DNA from: Streptococcus mitis
Lineage (GTDB): Bacteria; Bacillota; Bacilli; Lactobacillales; Streptococcaceae
Reading direction: 5' to 3'
Assembly: GCF_002096845.1 (NCBI RefSeq)
Contig: NZ_NCVK01000007.1
Location: 28,831-92,830, forward strand
DNA: 64,000 bases
A model generated the notes under the pieces. The model ran no database searches. It was not told the origin of the DNA and worked only from the letters and a program-made list of their open reading frames with translations. Shown here piece after piece: positions 9,188 to 18,205 of this stretch. Numbering within the stretch: position 1 is the first letter of the stretch; every line of letters starts with the position of its first letter. The position numbers and the translations under genes were made by a program.

Positions 9188-9511
9188 AGTCTCATTATAA
9201 TGCAAGAAACTAATAATGTCAAGATTCTTACACTTTATCCCCTCTAATTTTCAAAATTCATTGGTAAAACACTATCCTATACAATTGACAGCTCAAATCT
9301 TTCAGAATAGAACTATCCTGACTATCTAATACTCTGAATTCATAAATATCTATGTAATTCTAGACCTAGAATTCCTATAAACTAAATGTTTTTACACTCT
9401 TCTAAGACATTGATTGCCTTAAATGTTAATTTTTAAAGAATTCTAAAGCTAGAATTGCTCTAAAACAAGAAAAACGAAGGTATTCGAAACCTAGAAGAAC
9501 ACATTCACACC
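9188..9511. other. Intergenic stretch without a recognised feature
   Basis: About 320 AT-rich bases between the TetR promoter region and the end of the broken ClbS/DfsB gene. It contains imperfect copies of a short CTAGAATT-like motif but no convincing gene, terminator or promoter for either neighbour. Confidence 0.4.
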
Positions 9512-10056
9512 TCAACTATGACACTTACAATTCTTCTGATGAGCTTTGAGTTTTTTCAGAGCCCAATCATAATGACTGGAGGTACTACTGACAAAGTAGG
9601 AACCTAGACTTGTCCCACCTGTCCACTTATAGACACCTTTGGTAAAGAGTTCGTCAGTGCTAAAGCCTTCCACCAACTCTAAAACCTCTCTATGTGATTG
9701 CACCAAGATTCTAGTTGCTTCTTCTAATGTCGTTTTCTGGTGCTTCTTCCAAAAAGCGACATTCATTTCTCCATAAGTTTTCCAATTATAAGGTTCAGGA
9801 AGAAAAGGTCTTTCGTGACCTTTTTGATTAGAATGTACCCAAGTCAAAAGTAACTGCTGCCATTCATAAAGATGGATCAAGACATCCCGCAGATTTTTAT
9901 CCCTTTTCCAGTGAGCTTCTTTTTTCTTTTGGTCTCTTGAAAAATCAAATGGAGTCTGTAGCTCATCTTCACTTAGTTGGGAGATGAAGAGGTTAAGCTT
10001 TCATAATTTTCCTTAGAGACCAGCATTAGCTCCTCTTTTGTTTTCGGTCTAGGCAC
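9512..10056 (-). pseudogene. ClbS/DfsB family gene, single-base frameshift
   Basis: Four-helix-bundle protein of the ClbS/DfsB (DUF1706) family, members of which protect against genotoxins such as colibactin. The gene starts at GTG 10056 (VPRPKTKEEL, with GGGAG upstream) and runs as ...SKENYESL before hitting a stop about 30 bases later. The other frame continues exactly where this one fails: NLFISQLSEDEL, then FSRDQKKKEAHWKRDKN, and on to the C-terminal KNCKCHS. Restoring one A in the run at 9999-10001 (minus-strand AAA to AAAA, giving ENYEKLNLF) would repair it. Could be a real pseudogene, a phase-variable homopolymer or a sequencing error. Confidence 0.8.
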
Positions 10057-10119
10057 AGAGTTCTCCCTTCATTTTCAAGTAGGTTGAGGTGTTTTCTTAC
10101 TTCATTATACCACACATAA

Positions 10120-10155
10120 TAAAACTGGCTGTTTCTCTCAACAACCAGTTTTTTC
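10120..10155 (-). terminator. Terminator after the small membrane gene
   Basis: Stem AAAACTGG...CCAGTTTT with a bulged C and extra pairing TGTT/AACA around a short loop, followed by T-rich sequence on both strands. It closes the glycosyltransferase operon on the minus strand. Confidence 0.75.
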
Positions 10156-10168
10156 ATTTTTCAACTAA

Positions 10169-10570
10169 TTACTTACTGTTTTTCTTCTGAAAGAAAAGTG
10201 ATACTATAGCTAAGATAGCAAAAGCTATACCAACATACCAGTAGGGTTGATCTAGGGCTGTTGAACGACCTGATAGATTGACGATTCCGCGAAAAAGCAT
10301 ACCAGTTGTTAGAACAGCTACTGACGAGTTCCATAAGTTTAGACTGATTCGCCCTAAGTTTGGAATGATTTTCAGCAGTAATGCCAGAATGATGCCCCCT
10401 ACTAGGGGGACTACAAAAAGATAGTGCATATGAAGGGAGGTTTCCCCAAAACTGAAAGACTCGTAGATACGGCTAAATACTAAAAAGAAAATAGTAAGAA
10501 TGCTATAGCCGACTAGCGTCTTTTGGAGGCGTTTGTTTTTATTTTTAGTAACCGATGTAGACAATATCAC
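10169..10570 (-). CDS. Small integral membrane protein, unknown
   Basis: 133 residues with about four predicted transmembrane helices and a lysine-rich C-terminus QKKNSK. I do not recognise a named family. The start is a GTG at 10570 that overlaps the end of the phosphodiester-glycosidase gene by 26 bases, so it is translationally tied to that gene and belongs to the same operon. The context (glycosyltransferase-GtrA fusion, exported NAGPA-domain protein) suggests a role in cell-surface glycan assembly or modification, but that is context only. Confidence 0.7.
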   Translation of the reverse strand: MILSTSVTKNKNKRLQKTLVGYSILTIFFLVFSRIYESFSFGETSLHMHYLFVVPLVGGIILALLLKIIPNLGRISLNLWNSSVAVLTTGMLFRGIVNLSGRSTALDQPYWYVGIAFAILAIVSLFFQKKNSK

Positions 10571-11456
10571 TCACCGCCCTTTCTGATATTTTACTTCCAC
10601 CTGTAGTCGGTTTATTGATTACCTGACCATTAAAGTAGAGAGTTGAAGAACCTCCACCATCTAGGTTGTAGGCCGTCTTCACTCCGTAAGATTTCATCAC
10701 TTCTGCCATCTGGTAAAGAGACAAGCCCTTGCTCTCCGAGGTACGACCATCTGAAACAACAATGATATAGTGGTTTTCATCGATAATTCCAATAGCTGTA
10801 CGAGGATTTGAAGCCATAGCCTGACCAACTTCTGTATTGACACCTACAGAAATCTCACCATTTTCAACTAGAGACGGACCAAATGCCAGTAGATTAACTA
10901 CACCATCTTGAACTAACTGGTCAGCTGAGATTTGATTCTCGTAAATGATTTTAAAAGAGCCATCCTTGTAAATGGCAAGGTCACCATTACTGGCGTCTTC
11001 ACGGACACTATCCCGATAGACGACACCATTACGGATAACATAACCTGAGCTATTGGCTCCATAGTAGTCGCCATTGACAGCTAAAATAGCATTGTTTTCA
11101 GCTGCTGTCACGGAGGTTTTAGCTGTGACGTTGGTTCCATAGGAGTTTTGAGCTAGGGCTGTTTTCAGATAATCTGCAGAGCTCAGAGTCACATCTACCA
11201 CATAGATTTGCGTATCATTCACCGTCTTTTCAGTTAGATTGACACTGATATTTCCATCTGAATATCTGGTATCTGTTACTTGGGCATTTTTTGCTGCTTG
11301 ACTTGCTACTGCTGTGTTAAATGTCGAGTTAGTATTAGATACAGTGGAGATAGTCTCTGCTAGTACGAATGTCTTTAACATCGAATAGGTAAAGGAACTT
11401 GTCAGAAGCAAGCCAAAGACCGAGGCGTATAGATAAGCTTTCTTAAAAAATTTCAT
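10545..11456 (-). CDS. Exported phosphodiester glycosidase (NAGPA domain) family protein
   Basis: Membrane-anchored or secreted protein with an N-terminal hydrophobic segment (AYLYASVFGLLLTSSFTYS, about residues 7-25) and a C-terminal phosphodiester-glycosidase domain. Family hallmarks are AVNGDYYG, a central NPRTAIGIID and NLDGGGSSTLYFNG near the end. Related domains cleave or handle sugar-phosphodiester links and occur in exopolysaccharide loci. Start chosen at ATG 11456 (MKFFKKAYLY), which overlaps the stop of the upstream glycosyltransferase as ATGA, giving translational coupling. 303 residues. Enzyme activity is family inference. Confidence 0.85.
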   Translation of the reverse strand: MKFFKKAYLYASVFGLLLTSSFTYSMLKTFVLAETISTVSNTNSTFNTAVASQAAKNAQVTDTRYSDGNISVNLTEKTVNDTQIYVVDVTLSSADYLKTALAQNSYGTNVTAKTSVTAAENNAILAVNGDYYGANSSGYVIRNGVVYRDSVREDASNGDLAIYKDGSFKIIYENQISADQLVQDGVVNLLAFGPSLVENGEISVGVNTEVGQAMASNPRTAIGIIDENHYIIVVSDGRTSESKGLSLYQMAEVMKSYGVKTAYNLDGGGSSTLYFNGQVINKPTTGGSKISERAVSDIVYIGY

Positions 11457-12496
11457 ACTGGATAACAAGTCCTTTCTTTGAAAATAAATCGTGTCTGAAC
11501 AGTCCAAGATACCACAAAGAGAAGCATTCCTACAAAAATTTTAGCCATGAATAAATTGATTCCGAAACCTGTATTAAAAAGGCTAATTAGGAGAGTATCT
11601 AAGAAAAAGAGAACAACAGACAAGGTTAAATAACCTGCACCTGTTTTTAAATTACTTGCTTTATTTTTAAATACCAATTTTTTATTAGTCGAAAAGTTGA
11701 AGATAGAGCTGGTCACACGAGCCAGCCCATTTGATAGGAGGAGGTGTAAACCTGATGGAATAAAGCTCAAGAAAAGAATAGAAAAAGCATAAACTAGATA
11801 ATCTACGATAAAACTACTAAATGATGAAAGAGCGAATTTCAAAATGTTTTTGTAAATCATTAAACCATCTCGAATAGGTCGGAAGTGAGAAGCTTGATTG
11901 TCGTTTATATAGACTGTTTCAATAGGAACTTCCAAAATCGGATATTGCTTGCTGGCTTCCAACAGCATGTTCATTTCATACTCATAGCGTTGTCCTTCCA
12001 CTTCCATCATAAAAGGAATCAAGTCTGTCGTGAAAGCACGAAGTCCTGTCTGTGTGTCCGAAACTACTACACCTGTTTGGATTTTAAATAAGATACGTGT
12101 CAAGCGATTTCCAAAGCGACTACGCAAGGGAACTTTGCCAGTAAAAGCACGAACACCAAGAACCAGAGTGCTAGGATTTTCGTTGGCCTTGTTACTAGTG
12201 CAGAGTATGTCCCAAATCTTGTGTTGACCATCCGCATCTGCTGTAACGATAGTTCCAGGCATCTTGAGAGATTGAATGTAAGCAAAAGCTGTTTTCAAAG
12301 CCTGACCCTTACCTTGATTGATCTGATGACGAAGTACAGTCCCATAGTTTTCAGCCTGAGCAAATATTTCTTTACATTCAGGAGAACTACCATCATCAAT
12401 CACAATGATAGAAAAATCACTCTTCTTGTGAATTTTTTCAATCAGTGTTAGCAAATTAAAATCAGGTTGATAAGCTGGAATAACTAAATAATTCAT
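11453..12496 (-). CDS. Family 2 glycosyltransferase fused to a GtrA-like membrane domain
   Basis: N-terminal GT-A domain of the dolichol-phosphate mannosyltransferase type: VIPAYQPD at the start, DDGSS at residues 35-39, TADADGQHK for metal and donor binding, and an acceptor loop region near RYEYEMNM. The C-terminal part (about 215-345) is a four-helix GtrA-like domain beginning LKFALSSFSSFIVDYLVYAF. This architecture makes a lipid-linked sugar and may flip it for surface glycosylation. Start at ATG 12496 with AGAGG upstream. First gene of a three-gene overlapping operon. Confidence 0.88.
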   Translation of the reverse strand: MNYLVIPAYQPDFNLLTLIEKIHKKSDFSIIVIDDGSSPECKEIFAQAENYGTVLRHQINQGKGQALKTAFAYIQSLKMPGTIVTADADGQHKIWDILCTSNKANENPSTLVLGVRAFTGKVPLRSRFGNRLTRILFKIQTGVVVSDTQTGLRAFTTDLIPFMMEVEGQRYEYEMNMLLEASKQYPILEVPIETVYINDNQASHFRPIRDGLMIYKNILKFALSSFSSFIVDYLVYAFSILFLSFIPSGLHLLLSNGLARVTSSIFNFSTNKKLVFKNKASNLKTGAGYLTLSVVLFFLDTLLISLFNTGFGINLFMAKIFVGMLLFVVSWTVQTRFIFKERTCYPV

Positions 12497-12614
12497 AGCT
12501 GTACCTCTTTCTTTTTGTTTGTATAAGTATACGTTCACTTGCTTAAAAAATCCTTATAAATGCTTTTTTATAAAAATAAATTGATGATTTCTCAAAAATA
12601 GACCACAAAGAGAA

Positions 12615-12643
12615 AACTCCATAGAAATGATTTCTACAGAGTT
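12615..12643 (-). terminator. Probable terminator of the cysteine-cluster gene
   Basis: Stem AACTC..TAGAAA / TTTCTA..GAGTT with a three-base loop and a symmetric two-base internal loop, followed on the minus strand by TTCTCTTTG. It lies 26 bases after the stop of the YkgJ-type gene. Confidence 0.6.
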
Positions 12644-12668
12644 AGAACAGTATCTTTATAATAAATCT

Positions 12669-13163
12669 CTATAACTTATCCTTTAATTTCTCAACAAAGA
12701 GATAGGCTGCTGGACAGGTCAAGGTATTCTTAATCGTTAGATGGTTGATTTGATGGATCTTTTTACGGTCCGTATGGGGAAATTCCCGACAGGCCTTTGG
12801 CCGAACGTCATAGATGGAACAGAGATTATCTCCTCCTAAAAATGGGCAAGGCATGGATTTAAAAACCTTGTCTCCATCTTCATCCACCTGCAGAAATTCA
12901 GCTTCAAAAGCTGGTAATTTCATCTTAAAGTACTTAGCAATACGGGTGATGTCTGCTTCCTTGAAGTCGGGTCCCAAAGTCTTACAACAGTTAGCACAGG
13001 CGGTACAATCAATCTCCGCAAAGACTTCTTGGTGAATCTGCTGGGCTATCTTATCTAGATTTTTTGGTGGCTTTTTCTTTAGATTGGCTAAAACTTTTCG
13101 ATGCTCCTTCTGCTTTTGCAAGGCTAGCTGGTGGTAATACTCAATATCAATTTCTTTAGACAT
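12669..13163 (-). CDS. YkgJ-type cysteine-cluster protein
   Basis: 164-residue protein with the conserved eight-cysteine pattern of the YkgJ/Fe-S (former UPF0153) family: CTACANCC near residue 54, CPFLGGDNLCSIY near 105, then CREFPH and a late CP. These cysteines are thought to bind a metal or Fe-S cluster. Physiological role unknown. RBS-like AGAGAG precedes the ATG. It has its own promoter and terminator, so it appears monocistronic. Confidence 0.88.
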   Translation of the reverse strand: MSKEIDIEYYHQLALQKQKEHRKVLANLKKKPPKNLDKIAQQIHQEVFAEIDCTACANCCKTLGPDFKEADITRIAKYFKMKLPAFEAEFLQVDEDGDKVFKSMPCPFLGGDNLCSIYDVRPKACREFPHTDRKKIHQINHLTIKNTLTCPAAYLFVEKLKDKL

Positions 13164-13194
13164 GGTTTCTCTCTTATTCTAATTACTTTCCCCT

Positions 13195-13223
13195 ATTATA
13201 CCATGCCTCTGAGTCATTGAAAA
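13195..13223 (-). promoter_or_regulatory. Promoter of the cysteine-cluster gene
   Basis: Extended -10 TGG-TATAAT (core 13195-13200) with a weak -35 TTTTCA (13218-13223) at 17 bases. Confidence 0.55.
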
Positions 13224-13258
13224 GTGGACTTTACAAGACTATACTATTCCAAAATGCG

Positions 13259-13289
13259 TCAAAAAAACCTTGCAACTAGGTTACAAGGT
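13259..13289 (-). terminator. Rho-independent terminator of ptsHI
   Basis: Stem AACCTTG / CAAGGTT with further pairing inside, followed on the minus strand by seven T. It begins nine bases after the ptsI stop codon. Confidence 0.9.
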
Positions 13290-13297
13290 TAATCACA

Positions 13298-15031
13298 TTA
13301 ATCGAAGTTAACGTATTCTTTTTGAAGTTCAAGAACTTCTTCCATTGTTGAACACTCTGTAAGGGCACGGTTAGCGTACTCTTCCATCTTAGCAGTATCC
13401 AATTTCTTCATCAAGCTACGTGTACGAAGTACAGATGTTGCTGACATAGAGAACTCATCCAAGCCCATTCCGACAAGAAGTGGAACAGCTTTTTGGTCAC
13501 CAGCCATCTCACCACACATACCAGCCCATTTACCTTCAGCGTGAGCTGCCTTGATAACGTTGTTGATCAAGCGAAGGATTGATGGGTTATATGGTTGGTA
13601 AAGGTATGAAACTTGCTCATTCATACGGTCTGCTGCCATTGTATATTGGATCAAGTCGTTTGTACCAATTGAGAAGAAGTCTACTTCTTTAGCAAATTGG
13701 TCTGCAAGCATGGCTGCTGCAGGAATTTCAATCATGATACCAACTTGGATGTCATCCGCAACTGCAACTCCTTCAGCAAGAAGGTTTGCTTTTTCTTCGT
13801 CAAAGACTGCTTTGGCTGCACGGAATTCTTTCAAGAGGGCAACCATTGGGAACATGATACGCAATTGACCATGAACAGAAGCACGAAGAAGGGCACGGAT
13901 TTGTGTACGGAACATTGCATCTCCAGTTTCAGAAATAGAGATACGAAGAGCACGGAATCCAAGGAATGGGTTCATTTCATGTGGCATATCAAAGTAAGGA
14001 AGTTCCTTATCTCCACCGATATCCATTGTACGAACAACCACTGGTTTCCCATTCATTCCCTCAAGAACAGCCTTATACGCTTCATACTGCTCATCTTCAG
14101 TTGGGAAGTCTTGAGAATCCATGTATAAGAACTCTGTACGGTAAAGTCCAACAGCTTCTGCACCGTTGTTGTTAACACCTTCAACGTCTTTTGGAGTACC
14201 GATGTTAGCTGCCAACTCGAAGTGTTTACCGTCAGCAGTCACTGTTTGAGCATCTTTCAAAAGGGCCCATTCAGCTTTTTGTTTAGCATAAGCTTCACCA
14301 GCTGCTTTAAATTCTGCCGCTTGTTCATCTGTTGGGTTGATAATCACTTCACCAGTAATTCCGTTAACGGCAAGGATATCACCGTCTTTCACTACTTCAG
14401 TGATGTTATTTGTTCCCAATACAGCTGCAATTTCAAGTGTACGTGCCATGATAGCTGAGTGACTTGTACGTCCACCGATATTTGTTACAAAAGCTTTTAC
14501 AAAGTTTTTGTCCAATTGAGCTGTATCAGATGGTGTCAAGTCATGCGCAATCACAATTACTTCTTCGTTGATAGAAGCTGGGTTTGGCAATTTTTTACCA
14601 AGAAGATTTGCCAATACACGTTTTGTCACGTCGCGGATATCCGCTGCACGTTCTTGCATGTATGGGTTGTCTTCCATACCTTCAAAGATAGTGATGAACA
14701 TATCAGTCACTTCTTTAAGACCTGCTTCTGCATTGACTTTCTTAGCACGGATTGTTTCTTTAATCTGACCAATCAATTCTGGGTCAGAAAGAACCATCAA
14801 ATGAGCGTCAAAAACTTGAGCCGCTTCTTCACCAAGCGTACCTACAGCTTTCTCACGGATAAGAGAAAGCTCGTTTTGAGAAGCTTCAAGAGCTACATCC
14901 AAACGAGCCTCTTCTGCGTTTGTATCTTCGACTGAAACAGTCTCGAATGACAAATCCGGTTGAACGAGTAGATATGCTTTTGCAACTGCAACACCATCAG
15001 ATGCTGCGATTCCTTTAAGCATTTCTGTCAT
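13298..15031 (-). CDS. ptsI: PTS enzyme I (phosphoenolpyruvate-protein phosphotransferase)
   Basis: General PTS component. It takes phosphate from PEP on a histidine and passes it to HPr; it therefore powers the lactose and galactitol-type permeases in this window. 577 residues. The phospho-His motif [13 protein letters not shown] is near residue 190, the PEP-binding barrel carries [10 protein letters not shown] and the C-terminal signature MCGEMAGD is present. Start MTEMLKG at 15031 with TAAGGAAA just upstream, five bases after ptsH. Ends in ...LQKEYVNFD. Confidence 0.98.
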   Translation of the reverse strand: MTEMLKGIAASDGVAVAKAYLLVQPDLSFETVSVEDTNAEEARLDVALEASQNELSLIREKAVGTLGEEAAQVFDAHLMVLSDPELIGQIKETIRAKKVNAEAGLKEVTDMFITIFEGMEDNPYMQERAADIRDVTKRVLANLLGKKLPNPASINEEVIVIAHDLTPSDTAQLDKNFVKAFVTNIGGRTSHSAIMARTLEIAAVLGTNNITEVVKDGDILAVNGITGEVIINPTDEQAAEFKAAGEAYAKQKAEWALLKDAQTVTADGKHFELAANIGTPKDVEGVNNNGAEAVGLYRTEFLYMDSQDFPTEDEQYEAYKAVLEGMNGKPVVVRTMDIGGDKELPYFDMPHEMNPFLGFRALRISISETGDAMFRTQIRALLRASVHGQLRIMFPMVALLKEFRAAKAVFDEEKANLLAEGVAVADDIQVGIMIEIPAAAMLADQFAKEVDFFSIGTNDLIQYTMAADRMNEQVSYLYQPYNPSILRLINNVIKAAHAEGKWAGMCGEMAGDQKAVPLLVGMGLDEFSMSATSVLRTRSLMKKLDTAKMEEYANRALTECSTMEEVLELQKEYVNFD

Positions 15032-15036
15032 TTTCC

Positions 15037-15300
15037 TTATGCCAATCCTTCTTTTTCCATTGTTTCTGAGATTGCAGCGATAGCATCATCTGCATCTGCA
15101 CCTTCAGCTGAGATAGTTACGTCAGCACCTTGGCCAACACCAAGACTCATAACACCCATGATTGATTTAAGGTTAACTGATTTACCTTTGTACTCAAGAG
15201 TGATATCTGAAGCAAATTTGCTAGCAGTTTGTACCAACAATGTTGCTGGACGTGCGTGAATACCTGTTTCTGCCACTACGTGGAAATCTTTAGAAGCCAT
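15037..15300 (-). CDS. ptsH: HPr phosphocarrier protein
   Basis: 87-residue phosphocarrier. His15 in GIHARPA receives phosphate from enzyme I and passes it to sugar-specific IIA proteins such as LacF and GatA. Ser46 in LKSIMGV is the regulatory site phosphorylated by HPr kinase, and HPr-Ser-P is the CcpA co-repressor in Gram-positives. Both residues are intact. RBS AAGGAGAG precedes the ATG. It forms a two-gene operon with ptsI. Confidence 0.98.
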   Translation of the reverse strand: MASKDFHVVAETGIHARPATLLVQTASKFASDITLEYKGKSVNLKSIMGVMSLGVGQGADVTISAEGADADDAIAAISETMEKEGLA

Positions 15301-15362
15301 AGTTTGACTCTCCTTTTGTTCTTTCTTTTTTGAGTTATATGTGATAACCCTTACAATTTGGT

Positions 15363-15391
15363 ATTATATCATCTTCTAGGATTTTTTTCAA
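15363..15391 (-). promoter_or_regulatory. ptsHI promoter
   Basis: Minus-strand -35 TTGAAA (15386-15391), exactly 17-base spacer, -10 TATAAT (15363-15368), leader of about 55 bases. Near-consensus, as expected for a strongly expressed pair. Confidence 0.8.
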
Positions 15392-15522
15392 GCATTTTAT
15401 GGGATTTATTCGATTTCCTTTCAGATAACTTCCTGAAAATCTTCTATTCTAGATAACAAAACACAGGATATAGTTTTCCAAAAAACTACTTGTAGGATAA
15501 TCATCACTATTTTACCAAACAA
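15392..15522. other. Divergent spacer between pts and nrd promoters
   Basis: Holds only the upstream flanks of the two divergent promoters; I see no other site or ORF I can support. Confidence 0.4.
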
Positions 15523-15538
15523 ACACTACATATTGTGT
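15523..15538. promoter_or_regulatory. NrdR box 1
   Basis: ACACTACATATTGTGT matches the NrdR palindrome consensus ACACWATATNTTGTGT at nearly every position. NrdR is the ATP/dATP-sensing repressor of ribonucleotide reductase operons. It lies about 50 bases upstream of the nrdH -35 element. Confidence 0.8.
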
Positions 15539-15564
15539 TTTGTTTGGTTATGTAGAAAAACATA

Positions 15565-15580
15565 CCACTATATTTAGTTT
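15565..15580. promoter_or_regulatory. NrdR box 2
   Basis: CCACTATATTTAGTTT keeps 11 of the 12 central consensus positions. It starts exactly 42 bases after box 1, four helical turns, the same-face spacing expected of paired NrdR boxes, and ends just before the -35. Confidence 0.72.
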
Positions 15581-15587
15581 TAAATCG

Positions 15588-15615
15588 TTGACAAATTTTT
15601 AATTTCTGATATACT
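15588..15615 (+). promoter_or_regulatory. nrdH promoter
   Basis: -35 TTGACA (15588-15593), 16-base spacer, extended -10 TGA-TATACT (core 15610-15615). A strong promoter, which makes control by the two NrdR-like boxes plausible. Confidence 0.85.
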
Positions 15616-15649
15616 AAGATAGTATTAAATTTTGAAGAGGAGTTACACA

Positions 15650-15868
15650 ATGGTAACCGTTTATTCTAAAAACAACTGTGTCCAATGTAAGATGACCAAG
15701 CGTTTCTTGGACAGTAATAATGTCGCTTATCGTGAAATCAATCTTGATGAGCAACCTGAGTACATCGATCAAGTTAAAGAGCTCGGTTTCAGCGCAGCTC
15801 CTGTTATCCAAACACCAACTGAAGTCTTTTCAGGTTTCCAACCAGGAAAACTGAAACAATTAGCATAA
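15650..15868 (+). CDS. nrdH: Glutaredoxin-like NrdH redoxin
   Basis: 72-residue electron donor for class Ib ribonucleotide reductase; it reduces the C-terminal thiols of NrdE. The redox motif CVQC is at residues 10-13 and the cis-Pro region reads APVIQTP. Start is the ATG at 15650 after GAAGAGGAG; the frame extends back to a TTG inside that ribosome site, which is not a realistic start. First gene of nrdHEF. No nrdI flavodoxin gene is present nearby, so NrdI must be encoded elsewhere. Confidence 0.95.
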   Translation: MVTVYSKNNCVQCKMTKRFLDSNNVAYREINLDEQPEYIDQVKELGFSAAPVIQTPTEVFSGFQPGKLKQLA

Positions 15869-15894
15869 TCTTAGTACATCATCCAGAAGAAACT

Positions 15895-15926
15895 GCTTCT
15901 AGGGCTAACTTAGAAGCCTTTCTTTT
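15895..15926 (+). terminator. Weak hairpin between nrdH and nrdE
   Basis: GCTTCTA (15895-15901) and TAGAAGC (15911-15917) form a stem followed by CTTTCTTTT. It may partly attenuate readthrough from nrdH or protect the nrdH message; the T-run is interrupted, so a full terminator is unlikely. Confidence 0.5.
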
Positions 15927-15948
15927 GTAATTAGATAAGGGAAATTTT

Positions 15949-18108
15949 ATGGGATTAAAACATCTTGAGGACGTGACTTACTTCCGTCTCAATAACGAAA
16001 TCAACCGTCCTGTTAATGGACAAATCATGCTTCATAAAGATAAGGAAGCCTTGGCTGCCTTCTTTAAAGAAAATGTAGTTCCAAACACTATGGTTTTTGA
16101 TTCAATCAAGGATAAAATCAGCTACCTCATTGAACACAACTACATCGAAACAGCCTTTATCAAGAAATACCGTCCAGAATTTTTGGAAGAATTGTCTCAA
16201 TTTATCAAAGACCAAAACTTCCAATTCAAGTCTTTCATGGCTGCCTATAAATTTTACAATCAATATGCTTTGAAAACTAACGACGGTGAATATTATCTTG
16301 AAAGTATGGAAGACCGTGTCTTCTTTAACGCCCTTTATTTCGCTGATGGGAATGAAGCTGTTGCCATCGATATTGCCAATGAAATCATCCACCAACGCTA
16401 CCAACCTGCTACTCCTTCCTTCTTGAATGCTGGACGTGCTCGTCGTGGGGAGTTGGTATCTTGTTTCTTGATTCAAGTAACTGATGACATGAACTCTATT
16501 GGACGTTCTATCAACTCTGCCCTTCAACTTTCACGTATCGGTGGTGGTGTGGGAATTTCCCTCAGCAACCTTCGTGAAGCTGGCGCACCTATCAAAGGTT
16601 ATGAAGGAGCAGCTTCTGGTGTCGTACCAGTTATGAAGCTTTTTGAAGACAGCTTCTCTTATTCCAACCAATTGGGGCAACGTCAAGGTGCTGGGGTTGT
16701 CTACCTCAACGTCTTTCACCCAGATATCATCGCCTTCCTTTCAACTAAGAAAGAAAACGCCGATGAAAAAGTTCGTGTTAAGACCCTTTCACTTGGTGTT
16801 GTGGTTCCAGATAAATTCTACGAATTGGCTCGTGAAAATGAAGAAATGTACCTCTTCAGCCCATACTCTGTAGAGCTTGAGTATGGTGTGCCATTCAACT
16901 ACATCGACATCACTGAAAAATACGATGAATTAGTCGCAAATCCAAATATCCGCAAGACAAAAATCAAGGCGCGTGATTTGGAAACTGAAATCTCTAAACT
17001 GCAACAAGAATCTGGTTATCCTTATGTAGTCAACATTGATACGGCTAACCGTGCAAATCCTGTTGATGGTAAGATTATCATGAGTAACTTGTGTTCTGAG
17101 ATTCTTCAAGTCCAAGAACCAAGCTTAATCAACGATGCTCAAGAATTCCTTCAAATGGGAACAGACGTTTCATGTAACCTTGGTTCAACAAACGTTGTCA
17201 ACATGATGACTTCACCTGACTTTGGTCGTTCTATCCGTGCTATGGTTCGTGCTTTAACTTTCGTTACAGATAGTTCACACATCGTAGCTGTACCTACGAT
17301 TGATCATGGAAATAGCCAAGCCCACACCTTTGGACTCGGTGCCATGGGACTTCACAGCTACCTTGCCCAACAACTGATTGAGTACGGTTCCCCTGAGTCT
17401 GTTGAGTTTACAAGTATCTACTTTATGCTTATGAACTACTGGACTTTGGTTGAGTCAAACAATATTGCGCGTGAACGTGGTATTACCTTCCATAATTTTG
17501 AAAAATCAGACTATGCTAACGGAAGCTACTTCGACAAGTATATAACTGGCGAGTTTGTTCCAAAATCAGACCGTGTTAAAGAACTCTTCAAAGACGTCTT
17601 TATTCCGAGTGCTGCTGACTGGGCTGAACTTCGTGACAAGGTTCAAGCAGATGGTCTTTACCACCAAAACCGCCTTGCTGTAGCGCCAAATGGTTCTATC
17701 AGTTACATCAATGACGTTTCTGCTTCTATCCATCCGATTACACAACGTATCGAAGAACGTCAAGAAAAGAAAATCGGGAAAATCTACTACCCTGCTGCTG
17801 GCTTATCAACAGAAACCATTCCTTACTACACTTCTGCCTACGACATGGATATGCGTAAAGTCATCGATGTTTACGCCGCTGCAACTGAACACGTAGACCA
17901 AGGACTTTCACTTACTCTCTTCATGCGTAGTGACATTCCAAAAGGTCTTTACGAATGGAAGAAAGAAAACAAACAGACAACACGTGACTTGTCTATCCTT
18001 CGTAACTATGCCTTTAACAAGGGTATCAAGTCTATCTACTACGTCCGTACCTTTACAGACGACGGTGGAGAAGTCGGTGCTAACCAATGTGAAAGCTGTG
18101 TGATTTAG
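15949..18108 (+). CDS. nrdE: Class Ib ribonucleotide reductase alpha subunit
   Basis: Catalytic subunit that reduces ribonucleoside diphosphates to deoxy forms under aerobic conditions. 719 residues. It lacks the N-terminal ATP-cone found in class Ia, so it is not shut off by dATP there. Active-site parts visible: SCFL, SNLCSEI with the thiyl Cys, PNGSISYIND, and the C-terminal mobile CESCVI pair that is re-reduced by NrdH. RBS AAGGGAAA upstream of the ATG. Same orientation as nrdH (80 bases upstream) and nrdF (about 200 bases downstream). Confidence 0.98.
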   Translation: MGLKHLEDVTYFRLNNEINRPVNGQIMLHKDKEALAAFFKENVVPNTMVFDSIKDKISYLIEHNYIETAFIKKYRPEFLEELSQFIKDQNFQFKSFMAAYKFYNQYALKTNDGEYYLESMEDRVFFNALYFADGNEAVAIDIANEIIHQRYQPATPSFLNAGRARRGELVSCFLIQVTDDMNSIGRSINSALQLSRIGGGVGISLSNLREAGAPIKGYEGAASGVVPVMKLFEDSFSYSNQLGQRQGAGVVYLNVFHPDIIAFLSTKKENADEKVRVKTLSLGVVVPDKFYELARENEEMYLFSPYSVELEYGVPFNYIDITEKYDELVANPNIRKTKIKARDLETEISKLQQESGYPYVVNIDTANRANPVDGKIIMSNLCSEILQVQEPSLINDAQEFLQMGTDVSCNLGSTNVVNMMTSPDFGRSIRAMVRALTFVTDSSHIVAVPTIDHGNSQAHTFGLGAMGLHSYLAQQLIEYGSPESVEFTSIYFMLMNYWTLVESNNIARERGITFHNFEKSDYANGSYFDKYITGEFVPKSDRVKELFKDVFIPSAADWAELRDKVQADGLYHQNRLAVAPNGSISYINDVSASIHPITQRIEERQEKKIGKIYYPAAGLSTETIPYYTSAYDMDMRKVIDVYAAATEHVDQGLSLTLFMRSDIPKGLYEWKKENKQTTRDLSILRNYAFNKGIKSIYYVRTFTDDGGEVGANQCESCVI

Positions 18109-18205
18109 TTTTTAATCAAAGGAATTACTATTTCTCTGTAAGTTTAGTAAGCTAGCATCAAAAGAGAACTTAATCAAACATTTTATAAACTAGCTAAGCA
18201 CATGT

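Noticed and set aside
13697..14935. Several long open frames on the plus strand opposite ptsI
   Set aside because: They are antisense shadows of a strongly biased coding gene, with no ribosome sites and low-complexity translations.
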